Shown piece by piece: positions 43,196 to 53,659 of a stretch of DNA of 64,000 bases. The stretch is from assembly GCF_002813555.1 (NCBI RefSeq), contig NZ_CP025057.1, positions 620,001 through 684,000 on the forward strand, written 5' to 3'. This DNA comes from Spiroplasma floricola 23-6 (GTDB lineage: Bacteria > Bacillota_I > Bacilli_A > Mycoplasmatales > Mycoplasmataceae). Both the position numbers and the translations under genes were made by a program. The stretch's first letter is position 1. Each line of letters begins with the position of its first letter. A model generated the notes under the pieces. That model was not told the origin of the DNA and searched no databases. It saw only the letters and a list, made by a program, of their open reading frames with translations.

Positions 43196-43276
43196 ATACT
43201 TTATCCTTTTCTATTATTGTATAAAAATTGTTGCCTAAATGGGGGGAACATTCTTTTTAAAGAAAAGTCAATAAAC

Positions 43277-43302
43277 TTGACTTTTTTTTTTTTTTTTATA
43301 AT
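43277..43302 (+). promoter_or_regulatory. Poly-T spacer promoter, lipoprotein 43363
   Basis: TTGACT (43277-43282), 16 consecutive T (43282-43297) and TATAAT (43297-43302); spacing 14. The palindrome TTGATATCAA follows at 43305-43314. Confidence 0.78.
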
Positions 43303-43362
43303 TATTGATATCAATTTGAATTGTTTATTTGTATTTTAATAGTTCTTACAAAAGGAGGAAAA

Positions 43363-45231
43363 ATGAAAAAATTATTAAGTATGTTAGCAGTATTTGGTAT
43401 TGCTTCATCAACTACTATTACAGTGGTTGCATGTGGTGTTAAAACAGAAAATAAAAATCCTGATAAAAAACCAGAAGAACCTAAAGAAGATTTAAATCAG
43501 ATTATAAAAGACTTTCAAAATGAAGCAACAAATATTTATATAGATCATATTAAAAAGGAAGTTATGCAAAATCTTATTGGAATACAAGAGAATGAAAAAA
43601 AGCATTTATTTATTAAAAAAGATAATATAATAGCTTTTTCAAATAAGGAAAAAGAATTAACTTTAAAAGATAAAAAAGATATAGAGCATGATGAAAACTT
43701 AATTTTAAATTCTACTTTGCTTGCACAAAAATTAAAAGAATTAAAAAAGGTGAATAAATACAAAGTTATTTTAGATGATATTGATTCTATTTTTGATGGA
43801 GTAGAAATTATCTATAATGACAATCTTAAAATAAAATCAGGAGAATTATCTCAAGGAGTTTATATTGGAAATTTTATAAATGAGTATAAAGTAAATATTA
43901 AGTATAAAGGAAAAAACTCTATAGAAAAATTTGAAATAAAAGATATATTAAAATATACATCAACAGATGATGCAACATTTAAAGTAGCAGGAGATAATCT
44001 AGCCAAAAATATTGAAAAGGACTTTTTAGTTTCAAATGAAATGAAAAAGTACTCCAATTTTGAATGAAAGAATATTAAAAATAATAAAAACTTTTATGAA
44101 GGGTATGGAGAATTTTCAAATGAAATTAAAAATTATATAAATTCAAATGATGAGTATAAAAATAATTTAATTAGCTTTATTAAACAAAATTATTTTAAAA
44201 GTTTTCAAAATTTATCTTTAGATTTTAATCAAAGCAATATTTATATGGATTCTAACTTTAAAACTAATCTGTTAAATGTTTTTGAAAATAAAAGTTCAAA
44301 GTCTTTTGAAGATTATACAAAATCAGAACAAAATTCTGAAAAAATTTTTAAAACTATTTTTAGAAATGATCCAAATAATGAATCAAATAAGCAAGTTTTA
44401 AAAGAACTTTATTTTACAAATAATAATATGGATAAATGAAATAAAGAATTAATCACTTTAAAAAGTAACTATCTTAAAAATTTAAAATTAACAGATCAAC
44501 AAACTAACTTAATTGAAAAATCTAATGAATATATTAGTGCAGATTCAATAGGAAATATTAAATTAAAAGGGGCAACTATTACAATAGGTTCAGGAGTTAA
44601 TAAATATATTCATGAATTGCCTGATTTTAATTTATCTGTAACATATAATGCTTCTTCAAAAGTTGAAGAAAAAATTGACTTTTTAAGTGAGTTTACTTCA
44701 AAAGTAATAATAAAAGGAATGCATAATTTTTATGGAATGGATTCAAATTTTAAATATCCAGAGTTTAATTCTGATCAAGATTATTTAATGAATATTGGAA
44801 ATAAAGAAGTAATTCCAATAGTTAAAAATTGACATTTGATTAATTCTAATAGATTACCTGGTGATTTATCATTTATGTTTGGAAGTATTGTCAAAGCAAT
44901 AGGGATATCAAATAAACTAGATTTTATTAGTAATTTAGGAATTTCATTCTTAATTAAAAATATGTCTAAAAACTACATTATTATGTCTGATTACTCTAAT
45001 GATTTAGTTGATTATGAAAATTGAAATAATGGAACTAGATATAATAACAAAGTTGAATATGTTTTAAATGAAAATGATATATCTTTTATTCCTGCAAAAA
45101 GTGGAGCAAAGGATAAAAATCCAGACTCTATAACATTTAAATTAGGTTATTTAGCAGTTAACTTTAAGTATGAAAAATTATTTAATTTATCTGAAAGTCA
45201 AAAATCAAAAATTTTTATTAAATTTGTGTAG
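43363..45231 (+). CDS. Paralogous surface lipoprotein (family member 6)
   Basis: 622 residues, AAGGAGG before ATG 43363. Signal peptide MKKLLSMLAVFGI, lipobox VVAC, Cys24. Closest relative is the gene at 40113: same ELSQGVYIGNFINEY, LAKNIEKDFLVSNEMKKYSN and ELPDFNLSVTYNASSKVEEK. It then has an unrelated-looking segment (about 44810-45020, HLINSNRLPGDLSFMFGSIV) before returning to the shared C-terminus ESQKSKIFIKFV. This pattern of shared and private blocks suggests recombination between paralogs. Function unknown. Confidence 0.89.
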
Positions 45232-45275
45232 TTTAAAAAATAAAGTAAGTAGGCTTTTTAAAACAAATAAAAAAT

Positions 45276-45317
45276 AAATTCTGCACTTTCAAAAAAATGA
45301 AAGGTAGAATTTTTTTA
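45276..45317 (+). terminator. Terminator of lipoprotein 43363
   Basis: Imperfect stem AAATTCTGCACTTTC / GAAAGGTAGAATTT with a 7-base loop and a T run. Confidence 0.7.
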
Positions 45318-45470
45318 TGTCAAAATAGTGAAATATTCATATTGGTTTATTAAAATAAGTGAACATTCTCTTTAAAATAACATTTTATTTTAAAAAACAA
45401 GTTTGAATAGGTAAATTTTACTTATTTTGAGAATTTATTAATGTAAAATAATAGAGAATAAGGTGAAAAA

Positions 45471-46433
45471 ATGAAAAAAATGCTTACAATTTTAACTGGT
45501 TTATCAATTATTGTTACTCCAGCTACTCAAATAGTGAGTTGTAATATAGCAACAAACAATACGTATAAAACAGCTTCAGATATAGCTAAGTTTTGAAATT
45601 TTAAATATTTCAATACAATAAGTGTTGATTATACTTCTAGTCAAACAAATGCACAGCAATATAATGTTGACACTAGCAATATTGAAACAAATATAAAAGA
45701 ACTTATCGCTCATAATTTTAGAAATCAAGAAGAGGTAAATAAACTTCTTGGAATAAAACAAACAGAGGGAGAAATAAATAATGATATAACATTTACTTAT
45801 TATTCAGCTCCTAAAGTTAAAATCTCTAATTTAAGTGAGTATTTAGAAACTGAGTTTAAAGATGTAAAAGAGCCAAAAAAGGTAGAAATTTACTTTACAT
45901 ATAAGTTAAAAGATTATGAAGATAAAAATTATTTAAAATTAAATATAACAAATGTACCAAAAATGAAAAAGGAAGTATTTTCAACTTACTTATTCTTAGA
46001 AAAATTTAATAATCAAAATAATATAGATATTGAAAATTCTTTTATTGCAGATTTAAGAAAAATTGCAGAAAAGCAAAACGATAAAAAAATTACTGCTAAT
46101 TTATTGGAAAAGAATAAAAAAACTACATTAAACTTTATCAAAGGTATGTTAACTTCTCTTGAAAAAATAACAAAAATTAAACTTTCAGATGACTTACAAT
46201 ATGTAAAAAATGAAAATCTTCATGATCCAAAAGTGGAATGAAGAAGAGTAACTCCTGAAGAACAATTATTTAGATTATTATTTGAAAAAAATAGTGATTC
46301 TATAACTGATTTTGTAACTTTTATAAATGAACTGTGTGATAAAGATAAAAATAGTTCTACTGCATTTAGTAAATGATTAGGTTTACCTCAAATCAAAAAT
46401 TCTAATAAAGATAGAGCATTTCAAATCATCTAA
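45471..46433 (+). CDS. Lipoprotein, not in the ~600-aa family
   Basis: 320 residues, AAGGTGA before the ATG. Signal peptide KKMLTILTGLSIIVTPATQI, lipobox IVSC, Cys24. TGA at 45594, 46239 and 46374 give Trp. The mature protein is Lys- and Asn-rich, with no link I can see to the neighbouring paralog family. It lies at the border between the variable lipoprotein region and core genes (nusB). Confidence 0.83.
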
Positions 46434-46481
46434 TAAAGTAGATCTTTAAAAACTAAATAAAATAGAATAGGTAATAAAAAA

Positions 46482-46883
46482 ATGATTCAAACAATAAGTC
46501 AATTAAAAAATAGAAGAAAAAAAGTTATTCAAATTTTATATCGTCTTTTTTTATTAAATGAAAACATTGATAAAATAAAACAAGAATTGCTAGATGGTTT
46601 TCAATTAGAAACAATTGATGAAGAACTAGTTGACTATATTTTTGAAATTTTAAATAATACTTTAGATTACAAACAATTAATATCAAACTTACTTCCTGAA
46701 TTGTGAAATTGAAATAGGTTACCAAAAATAATTCAATCTATTTTAGTAAATGGTGTTTTTGAAATAAAAAAAGAAATTACACCAAAAGCGGTAGTCATTA
46801 ATGAAAGTATAGAGTTAACAAGAGAATATCTACCAAGTTTTGAAACTTCATTTATTAATGGTTTACTAGACAACATTGAATAG
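46482..46883 (+). CDS. nusB: Transcription antitermination factor NusB
   Basis: 133 residues, all-helical NusB fold. N-terminal RRKKVIQILYRLFLLNENID and the C-terminal signature LPKIIQSILVNGVFEIKKEI, then TPKAVVINESIELTREY and SFINGLLDNIE match the family (RNA/S10-binding helix and NEaVelak-type motif). It works with NusA, NusE and NusG in rRNA antitermination. It is followed after 21 bases by an unknown gene and xseA-xseB. Confidence 0.88.
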
Positions 46884-46904
46884 AAAATTTAGAGGGTTAA
46901 AAAA

Positions 46905-48488
46905 ATGAATATAGATATTTTTGCAAATTATAAAGAGGATTTAAAAAATTATCTTAAATCTTTGAAAAGTGATATAAAGCTTTTAATTTATAAAGAATTT
47001 AAAAACTATATTTTTAATACAAAATTAGATTCTCATAATATATTTGAGAAAAGTTTTTTTACAAAAGCTTTTTGTGAACTTGCAACATATTGTTATTTGC
47101 AAAATTATAACTCTAAATTTTTTAACTCTAAAAATTCTAATTTAATTAATAATTACTCTAAATTTTCTGAGGAAAATTTTTTAAATAAAAAATTTGAAAA
47201 TGTTGTTATAGTAAGTGCTCAGAAATTATTAAAAGAAGATGAACAGTTAAATGATTTTATAAAAACTCTAACAGATACTTTAAAAGTAAATGTTTGAATT
47301 AGAAATCTTAATTGATATAATAATGAACATTTTTTAGAAGAAGTTAAATTAAGTAAAAAACTAAAAGAATATAAAGAAGAACTTTTTAAAATAATAAAAA
47401 GTTATAATAAAGAATTATTTGATTTAGTTTCCAATAATAAATTTGTTTCAACAAAATTAAGTTTTAGAGAAGATTGAAACTTTTTTTTAGAAAAAAAAGT
47501 TTCATATAGTTTAGAAAAATTTATTTTTACGCCGATTAATTATGATGAAGATAACTATAAGAAAAAAATTAGTAAGTTATCTGAATTAGTTACAGAAGAT
47601 ACATTATTTATTTTTGTAAATAATGTTGAAGTAAATTCAAAATATAAAACTACTTTATTAAATGATATAAAATTATTTTCAGAAATGATTAAATTTAATA
47701 ATCCTATTTTTACAATTGATAAAAATAATAATTTTTTTAGTTTCTTAAATATTTTATCATATGGAAATTTTAAAAACTTTAATGATATTTCAAAGTTCTT
47801 TACTAAAAGATCTAAAGAAAATAAACCTGAGAAATTAAAATTACAAGATTCAAAAAATGTAGATCCATTAAATTGATATTGAAATAAAATTTTAGAAGAT
47901 GAAGATAAACAAGAAGATTTAAAAAAAATATTAAAAAAACCTAAAGCTGTAAAAAAAATAAAAAATAGAGATTTAGAAAAAACTATTACATTTAGTGAGC
48001 ATAAAGAATTAAATGAAATATTTAAAGAAGAAAAAAATATTAAAGAAATAGATTTAGAGAAGACTGTTACATTTAGTGAACATTCAAATTTGGATGAAAT
48101 ATTAAAAGAACATGAATCTAATGAACTTAATAATAATATGGATGAACTTCTTTTAGAAGTTACTCAAGAAAATATGTTATTAAGCTCTGAATTATCTAAA
48201 AAAGCAAATAAAGAATTTACTAAATTTATAAAATTATTTGATAAAGAAATAAACAATATTGAATTAACAACTAAAGAATATAATAAAGATAAATATTTCA
48301 GTTTTAAAAAAATGATTAATCAAAAAAATATTAAAGAAGTTTTAGAATTTTTAACTAATAAAAATGATAATTTATTTTCTAAACTGAAAAATAAAAAAAT
48401 GACAAAGCAAGATATAATGAATTATTATACATTATATATAAAAGTTAAAAGCTGTCTTTATGAAATGAAATTTTTAAAATTAAAATAA
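46905..48488 (+). CDS. Hypothetical protein between nusB and xseA
   Basis: 527 residues, cytosolic, no signal peptide or membrane helix. TGA Trp codons at seven or so sites. The first ~320 residues may form a globular domain (NVVIVSAQKLL, TLFIFVNNVEVNS). A middle linker has two copies, 27 residues apart, of the motif DLEKTxTFSEHxxLxEIxKE (at about 47971 and 48052). The C-terminal 130 residues are helical. GAGGG precedes the ATG. The operon position suggests a housekeeping role, but I cannot name one. Confidence 0.8.
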
Positions 48489-48512
48489 TTAAATTTAAAG
48501 GAGATGAAAAAT

Positions 48513-49778
48513 ATGACTGAAATGATTTTTAAAATTACAGATTTTGCAGATATATTAAAAAATTATGTTGAAGAATCAAATGCTTTAAAAAATATTAATG
48601 TGAAAGGTGAAATTGCAAATTTAACTCATAATAAAAGCGGTCATATTTATTTCTCTCTTAAAGATAGTCAAGCAAAAATTGATTGTGCTATTTGAAAAAC
48701 TAATGCAAGTAGATTTATAGAACAAAATATTAAAGAAGGAACCGAAGTAATAGCAAAGGGATCAATATCATATTATAAACCTACAGGAAAATTAACTTTT
48801 ACAATTTATGATATTAGAGTTGATGGAATTGGTGAACTTGCTATTATCTATGATAGACGTTTTAGAGAATTACAAGAGCAAGGGTGATTCTTAGATGAGT
48901 TTAAAAAACCTATTCCTAAATTTCCAACAAATATTGGAATTGTAACTGCAGCAACTGGTGATGCAGTTAGAGATTTAATAACAACTATTAAAAGAAGATA
49001 TTCATCAGTTAATATATTTTTATTTCCGTCATTAGTTCAAGGTGAAGAAGCACCAAAAGATATTGCTAAAAAAATTAAACAAGCTAATAATTTTACAGTA
49101 AAAATTGATACTTTAATTGTTGGTCGAGGTGGAGGAAGTTATGAAGATCTTTGATCTTTTAATGAAATGCAAGTTCTTCAAGCTATTAAAGATAGTAGTA
49201 TACCAATAATAAGTGGTGTGGGTCATGAACCAGATATAACATTAACAGATTATGTAGCTGATTTTAGAGCTTCAACACCAACAGCAGCTGGAGAAAAAGC
49301 AACTCCAGATACTGAAAATGTTTTGCAAGCCTTAAATAGTAAGAATCATGAATTTGCAAAAGTTTTAAATAACAAAATAGAGAAGTTACATATGGAAATT
49401 GATAATTTATCTTATACATTAAAAACTTCTATTCAAAATAAAATTGTATCTTTAAATAATAATTTTAAAAATACTTCAAACTTCTTTAATTCTTTAATTA
49501 AAAATAAAATAATTATTATGAATAATAATTTTAAAAATGATATTCATAATTGAAAAACAAATTTAAATAATAAGTTAAATAAAAACTTAGAGCAATTAAA
49601 AAATTACAAGGAAAAAATTGATTTGCAAAATCCTTATTTGCCTTTATCAAAAGGATACTCAATTTTAAAACAAGATGATCAAATAATTAGATCAAAAGAG
49701 AATATAATAAAAAATAAATTAGTTACTGCTATCTTAAATGATGGAGAAGTTAAATTAAAATTAGAAGAGGAAAATTAA
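48513..49778 (+). CDS. xseA: Exodeoxyribonuclease VII large subunit
   Basis: 421 residues. N-terminal OB domain ([28 protein letters not shown]), then the catalytic domain with [55 protein letters not shown] and [14 protein letters not shown], then coiled coil. I prefer ATG 48513 to 48504 because AAAGGAG ends at 48503. With XseB it degrades single-stranded DNA. xseB starts 4 bases after the stop. Confidence 0.95.
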
Positions 49779-49782
49779 AAAT

Positions 49783-49986
49783 ATGAATAAGAAAAATTTT
49801 AATGATTTATTAAATGAAATAAAAAATATATCTGAAAAACTAAATGATTCAAATACTTCAATGGAAGAATCAATAGAATTATTTAAAAAAGGAACTGAAT
49901 TAATTAAAGAAGCAAAAGACCAATTAACAAATCTTGAAGGTGAAGTAAAAAAAGTTTTAGAAAATAACGAATTTATAAATTTTTAA
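49783..49986 (+). CDS. xseB: Exodeoxyribonuclease VII small subunit
   Basis: 67 residues, the usual length. The XseB pattern is visible: FNDLLNEIKNISEKLNDSNT, SMEESIELFKKGTELIKEA, then LTNLEGEVKKVLENN. It forms the helical partner of XseA, directly upstream. Confidence 0.92.
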   Translation: MNKKNFNDLLNEIKNISEKLNDSNTSMEESIELFKKGTELIKEAKDQLTNLEGEVKKVLENNEFINF

Positions 49987-49993
49987 TAAAAAT

Positions 49994-50024
49994 AAAAAAA
50001 TGAATTAAAAACTCATTTTTTTAT
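49994..50024. terminator. Convergent terminator, xseB / nagB
   Basis: AAAAAAATGA / TCATTTTTTT stem with a 9-base loop between the xseB stop (49986) and the nagB stop on the minus strand (50028); usable both ways. Confidence 0.8.
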
Positions 50025-50027
50025 TTT

Positions 50028-50747
50028 TTAAGCTTTAGCCATTTTATTTGCATCTTGATCAATAATTAAATTAAAATGGGGATGTAAAGTTAATAAAGAA
50101 GAAGGAACTTTTTCAACAACAGGTCCATTAATAATTTGATCAATTACTTCAGCTTTGTTTTCACCATTAGCTATCATTATAATATTTCTTGCTTTCATTA
50201 TTTCTCTTGGTCCCATTGTTACAAATTCATCATGAAATAAATTCTCGTTCGGTTTTGGGATACTAGTATTTTGCTCTAAATCTTTTAATGTTATTATTCT
50301 AGTTCTATCTCCAAATTTTGTAACTCCAGACAAATTTCCACAAAAGTGACCATCAGTTCTAATTCCAAGAAGTACCAAATCTAAATCTCCATCAATTTCT
50401 AATTGTTTAATATGTTCTTTTCAATTTAATAAGCTCATTCTATGAATATTTTCCTGTTTTATTTTTCCTGGAACAAAAAATATTTTTTCTAAATCCTCAA
50501 TTGTTATTCCAGTTGATAAATTACTTTTGTAAGGTACTTCATCAAAGTTATAAAAGTGAATCTTACTTAAATTTTTTATTTTATCTAAATTTTTAATTAA
50601 TTCTTTATAAAATAATAAAGGCGATTTTCCTCCTGTTATTGCAATATTTATTCTTTCTTTATTTTGATTATTATTAATAATCTCCAAAAATAATTCAAGG
50701 GCTTTAAATGACATCTCTTCGTAATTTTTTGTTTTAAAAATTTTCAT
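50028..50747 (-). CDS. nagB: Glucosamine-6-phosphate deaminase family protein
   Basis: 239 residues of the NagB/6-phosphogluconolactonase fold. Phosphate loop NIAITGGKSPLLFYKEL, HFYNFDEVP, LDLVLLGIRTDGHFCGNLSG (where NagB has GIGxDGHIAFNEP), TMGPREIMKARNIIMIANGE and GPVVEKVPSSLLTLHPHF. The fold and the MGxxxIMxAR block fit NagB, converting glucosamine-6-P to fructose-6-P and ammonia. The altered catalytic loop leaves room for a related isomerase. GAAAGAA lies before ATG 50747. Single gene, divergent from 50859 across an operator-like dyad. Confidence 0.8.
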
Positions 50748-50794
50748 TATATTCTTTCTTTCCTTTCAATACTATTTTAATCTTAATAAAAGCC

Positions 50795-50838
50795 TATTTA
50801 CTTTCCATTTTGGAAAGTAAATATTATTTTGCTATAAT
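50795..50838 (+). promoter_or_regulatory. 13-bp palindrome over a promoter
   Basis: Perfect dyad TATTTACTTTCCA (50795-50807) / TGGAAAGTAAATA (50811-50823), centre TTT. It overlaps a -35 TTGGAA (50810-50815) that lies 17 bases from TATAAT (50833-50838), so it is well placed as an operator for gene 50859 and perhaps for divergent nagB (start 50747). It is too close to the promoter and lacks a T run, so it is not a terminator. Confidence 0.65.
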
Positions 50839-50858
50839 AATATAAGTGAGGAAAAGTT

Positions 50859-51497
50859 ATGATGAAAAAGAATTATAAATACATTATTTTATGAAATATT
50901 ATGATTTTTTCTTTTGCTATAGCTTCAATAAAACTCTTTATTATTTTTAACATATTTAATATTTTTTTAATTTATTCAATGGTTTATATAATAGGTTTAA
51001 GCTACTTTAAAAATTATTATAAACTAATAAAAAATATTAATGTAAACTCAAAATTTAAGGATGTGGAATCATATAATTTTTTAAAATTGATGTCATTTTC
51101 TGCTTTAACTTTTAGTTTCTTAACACAAGCATACAACTCAATTTTTATTACAGATCTTACTGAATCATTTCTTAGATTTAATTCTTATTCAATATCATTT
51201 ATTCTTTTTATTACTCTTTTAAATTACTTTATTTTTATCTTTTTTTTAATATCACTTAAATTAATATTTAATTTAATAAAAAAAATAAATATTAAAATAA
51301 GTTATTTATTTAAAAAGTATTTAAAAAAAGTAAATTATATTTTAATAATTTCTCTTTATCAAAAGAAAATATATAGTATATTTTCTTTGTTTTCAGTTTT
51401 TTTAATTAAAATAAAGTTTTCACAAATAAATAGAAATGTAAAAATTTATAAATCAATATTGTGAGTAGATAAATATAATAAACTTCTAATTTTATAA
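50859..51497 (+). CDS. Membrane protein of unknown function
   Basis: 212 residues with GAGGAAAAG before the ATG (a second ATG follows at once). Two helices near the N-terminus (about 12-50) and two in the middle (about 86-140), then a basic C-terminal third. Phe-, Ile- and Leu-rich; TGA codons at residue 12 and near the end. No family recognised. The next membrane protein begins 22 bases later. Confidence 0.73.
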
Positions 51498-51510
51498 AAA
51501 AAATTAGAAG
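51483..51510 (+). promoter_or_regulatory. Hairpin abutting a ribosome binding site
   Basis: CTTCTAATTT / AAATTAGAAG, 10-bp perfect stem with an 8-base loop. It begins inside the last codons of gene 50859 and ends right at GGAGAA, the ribosome site of gene 51520. It could limit translation of the second gene or stabilise the mRNA segment. Confidence 0.45.
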
Positions 51511-51519
51511 GAGAAAATT

Positions 51520-51957
51520 ATGAAAAAAACTAAAAATTATGAAACTTATATAAAGCTTTTTATAGCTGGACTTTTTATTATTACTATTTTTGATACTGCT
51601 ATAGTACTTTCCATTTCAATTAGAGGTATAATTTATTTATTTGAAGATAAATGATTTATAATTCTAATTCAAATTTTACCTTTAATTTTCTTTGTTACTT
51701 TGTTGACCTTTGAATTAAAACTTTTAATTAAGTATTTTAAAAAGCTACGTTCATTTAATAATGAAGAAATAAAAGAAAGACATATGTTAACATTTGATTA
51801 CATAGTAACTGAAAATAAAAATCATTTCAAAAAGGAAATGATTTTTGTATATATTTCATGTTCATTTATTGTGTTATTTGGAGGAATAGGAGTAATTCCA
51901 TTGGTTTTTCTAATAAATGGACAAAAGTCTCATAAGAAGTGATTACAAGAAAAATAG
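51520..51957 (+). CDS. Small membrane protein of unknown function
   Basis: 145 residues, GGAGAA before the ATG. Three hydrophobic segments (about 12-37, 47-70 and 112-138) separated by a charged loop (KKLRSFNNEEIKERHMLTFD). TGA at 51651 and 51940 read as Trp. Co-transcribed with 50859 and followed by a terminator. No family recognised. Confidence 0.72.
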
Positions 51958-51961
51958 TTAT

Positions 51962-51988
51962 AAAACCCAAATTAATTGGGTTTTTTAT
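51962..51988 (+). terminator. Terminator of gene 51520
   Basis: AAAACCCAA / TTGGGTTTT stem, loop ATTAA, T run. Confidence 0.87.
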
Positions 51989-52021
51989 TCGCAATATTGT
52001 AAAATATGATTGGTGAGACAA

Positions 52022-53656
52022 ATGAAATTATCGCAAATAGCTAACTTTAAAGAACTATATAATATAAAAGATAATGAAAATTTAACAGAATTAGCACAAG
52101 ATATAAGAGACTTTTTAATTGATTTTGTAAATAAAAATAACGGTCATATTGGAAGCAATCTTGGAGTAACTGAATTAACATTGTCTATTTTTTCATATTT
52201 TGATTTAGACAAAACTATAGTTTTATTTGATACAGGTCACCAATCTCACATATATAAACTTTTAATTCACGGTGTAGATAAATTTAAGACAATAAAGCAG
52301 TTTAAAGGATTAAGCAATTTTCAAGAAATGAAAGAATCGGATTATGATTGAATAAGTACAGGACATAGCTCAACTGCATTAGCATATCAATTTGGCTATT
52401 CTCTTGCGAGTAATAAAGAAAATATAATTTCAATAATAGGAGATGCTGCTTTTTTTGGATCATATACTTTACCAGGTTTAATGAATTTAAGAAACTCATC
52501 AAAAAAAACAATAACGATATTAAATGATAATAATGAAGCAATTGGAATTAACTCTTTGAAAATTAAAGATATAAAAATGTATGTTGAATCTTTAGATATT
52601 AAATATATTAAATGTGATAATGGTCATGATTTTCAAAAATTATTTAAGTCGTTTGATGAAGCTAAAAAAGAAGAGGGTCATGTTCTTATTCACTGTATTA
52701 CAAAAAAATCATTGGGTTATAATGGAGAGAAGCAATTATTTTCAAATCATTCAGTGGAAAGTGAAATAAAAAACAGTTATTCTAAATTAATTGCTTTAGA
52801 GCTTGAAAAGAAATTTACACAAAATGATTATTTAATTTGTCCTGCAATGTTAAATTCTTCTAATTTGGCTAATTTAAAAAACAAGTTTAAGAATAATGTA
52901 ATTGATGTTGGAATAAATGAAGAATTTAGTTTATTAACAGCAAGTGCTATTGCAAATTGCAAGAAAAGAACTTTTGTTTCAATATATTCGACATTTTTTC
53001 AAAGAGTTTTTGATCAATTAGTGCATGATGTATTTAGAAATGATTTAGCGCTTACTTTTCTTATTGATAGGGGAGGTTTAAATTTTAGTGGGGGAGTTAG
53101 TCATCATGGAATTTATGATGTTTCGCTTATAAATAACTTTTCAAACGCTATTATTTGTCAACCTTACAGTATAAATGATGTAAAAATTTTACTTGAACAT
53201 GCTTATTTAAATAAAGATAAACAATTTTTTTTAAGATATGAAAATTTAGAAGCTATAAATGATAATTCAAACTCAAAATTTAATATTGGAGAATGACAAG
53301 AATTAATTTTTGATCAAGAAAATAAAATAACATTAATAGGTTATGGGCAAGTTTTAAAAGATTTTTTTAATTACATTAAAAATAATAATTTAAATATAAA
53401 TTTAATTAATGCAAGATATATAAATCCTATTGATAAAAAAATGTTAGCAAAACATTCAAAAAATAAAATTTATGTATATGAACAAGTTATTGATAAGAAT
53501 AATTTATTAACAAATATTAAAAGACAATTTAATAATTTAGATATTAGAGGTTTTGCTTTTAATAAAATAAATATTGAACACGGTAATAAAGATTTAGTTT
53601 TAAAAGATTTAGCAATGGATGTTGAAGGTATTATACATAAGATAGTTGAGGTGTAG
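52022..53656 (+). CDS. dxs: 1-deoxy-D-xylulose-5-phosphate synthase-like protein
   Basis: 544 residues, transketolase superfamily, shorter than the ~620 of typical DXS. Order of motifs fits DXS: NNGHIGSNLGVTELTLSIFS, LFDTGHQSHIYKLL, STGHSSTALAYQFGYSLA, a ThDP loop IIGDAAFFGSYTLPGLMNLR then ILNDNNEAIGIN, GINEEFSLLTASAIA, and LIDRGGLNFSGGVSHHGIYD. DXS makes DXP from pyruvate and glyceraldehyde-3-P for isoprenoid, thiamine or pyridoxal synthesis. No other MEP-pathway gene is in the window, and the ThDP motif is altered (GDAAFFG for GDGAMTGG), so activity is uncertain. GGTGAG precedes ATG 52022. Confidence 0.78.
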
Positions 53657-53659
53657 AAT

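Larger units (their letters stand above)
42006..43253 (-). mobile_element. IS3-family insertion sequence, copy C
   Basis: 1,248 bp, minus orientation, with the same ends as copies A and B and target duplication TTT (42003-42005 and 43254-43256). It separates two tandem lipoprotein paralogs. The transposase 5' end is 23 bases before the -35 of the poly-T promoter of the lipoprotein gene at 43363. Confidence 0.95.
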
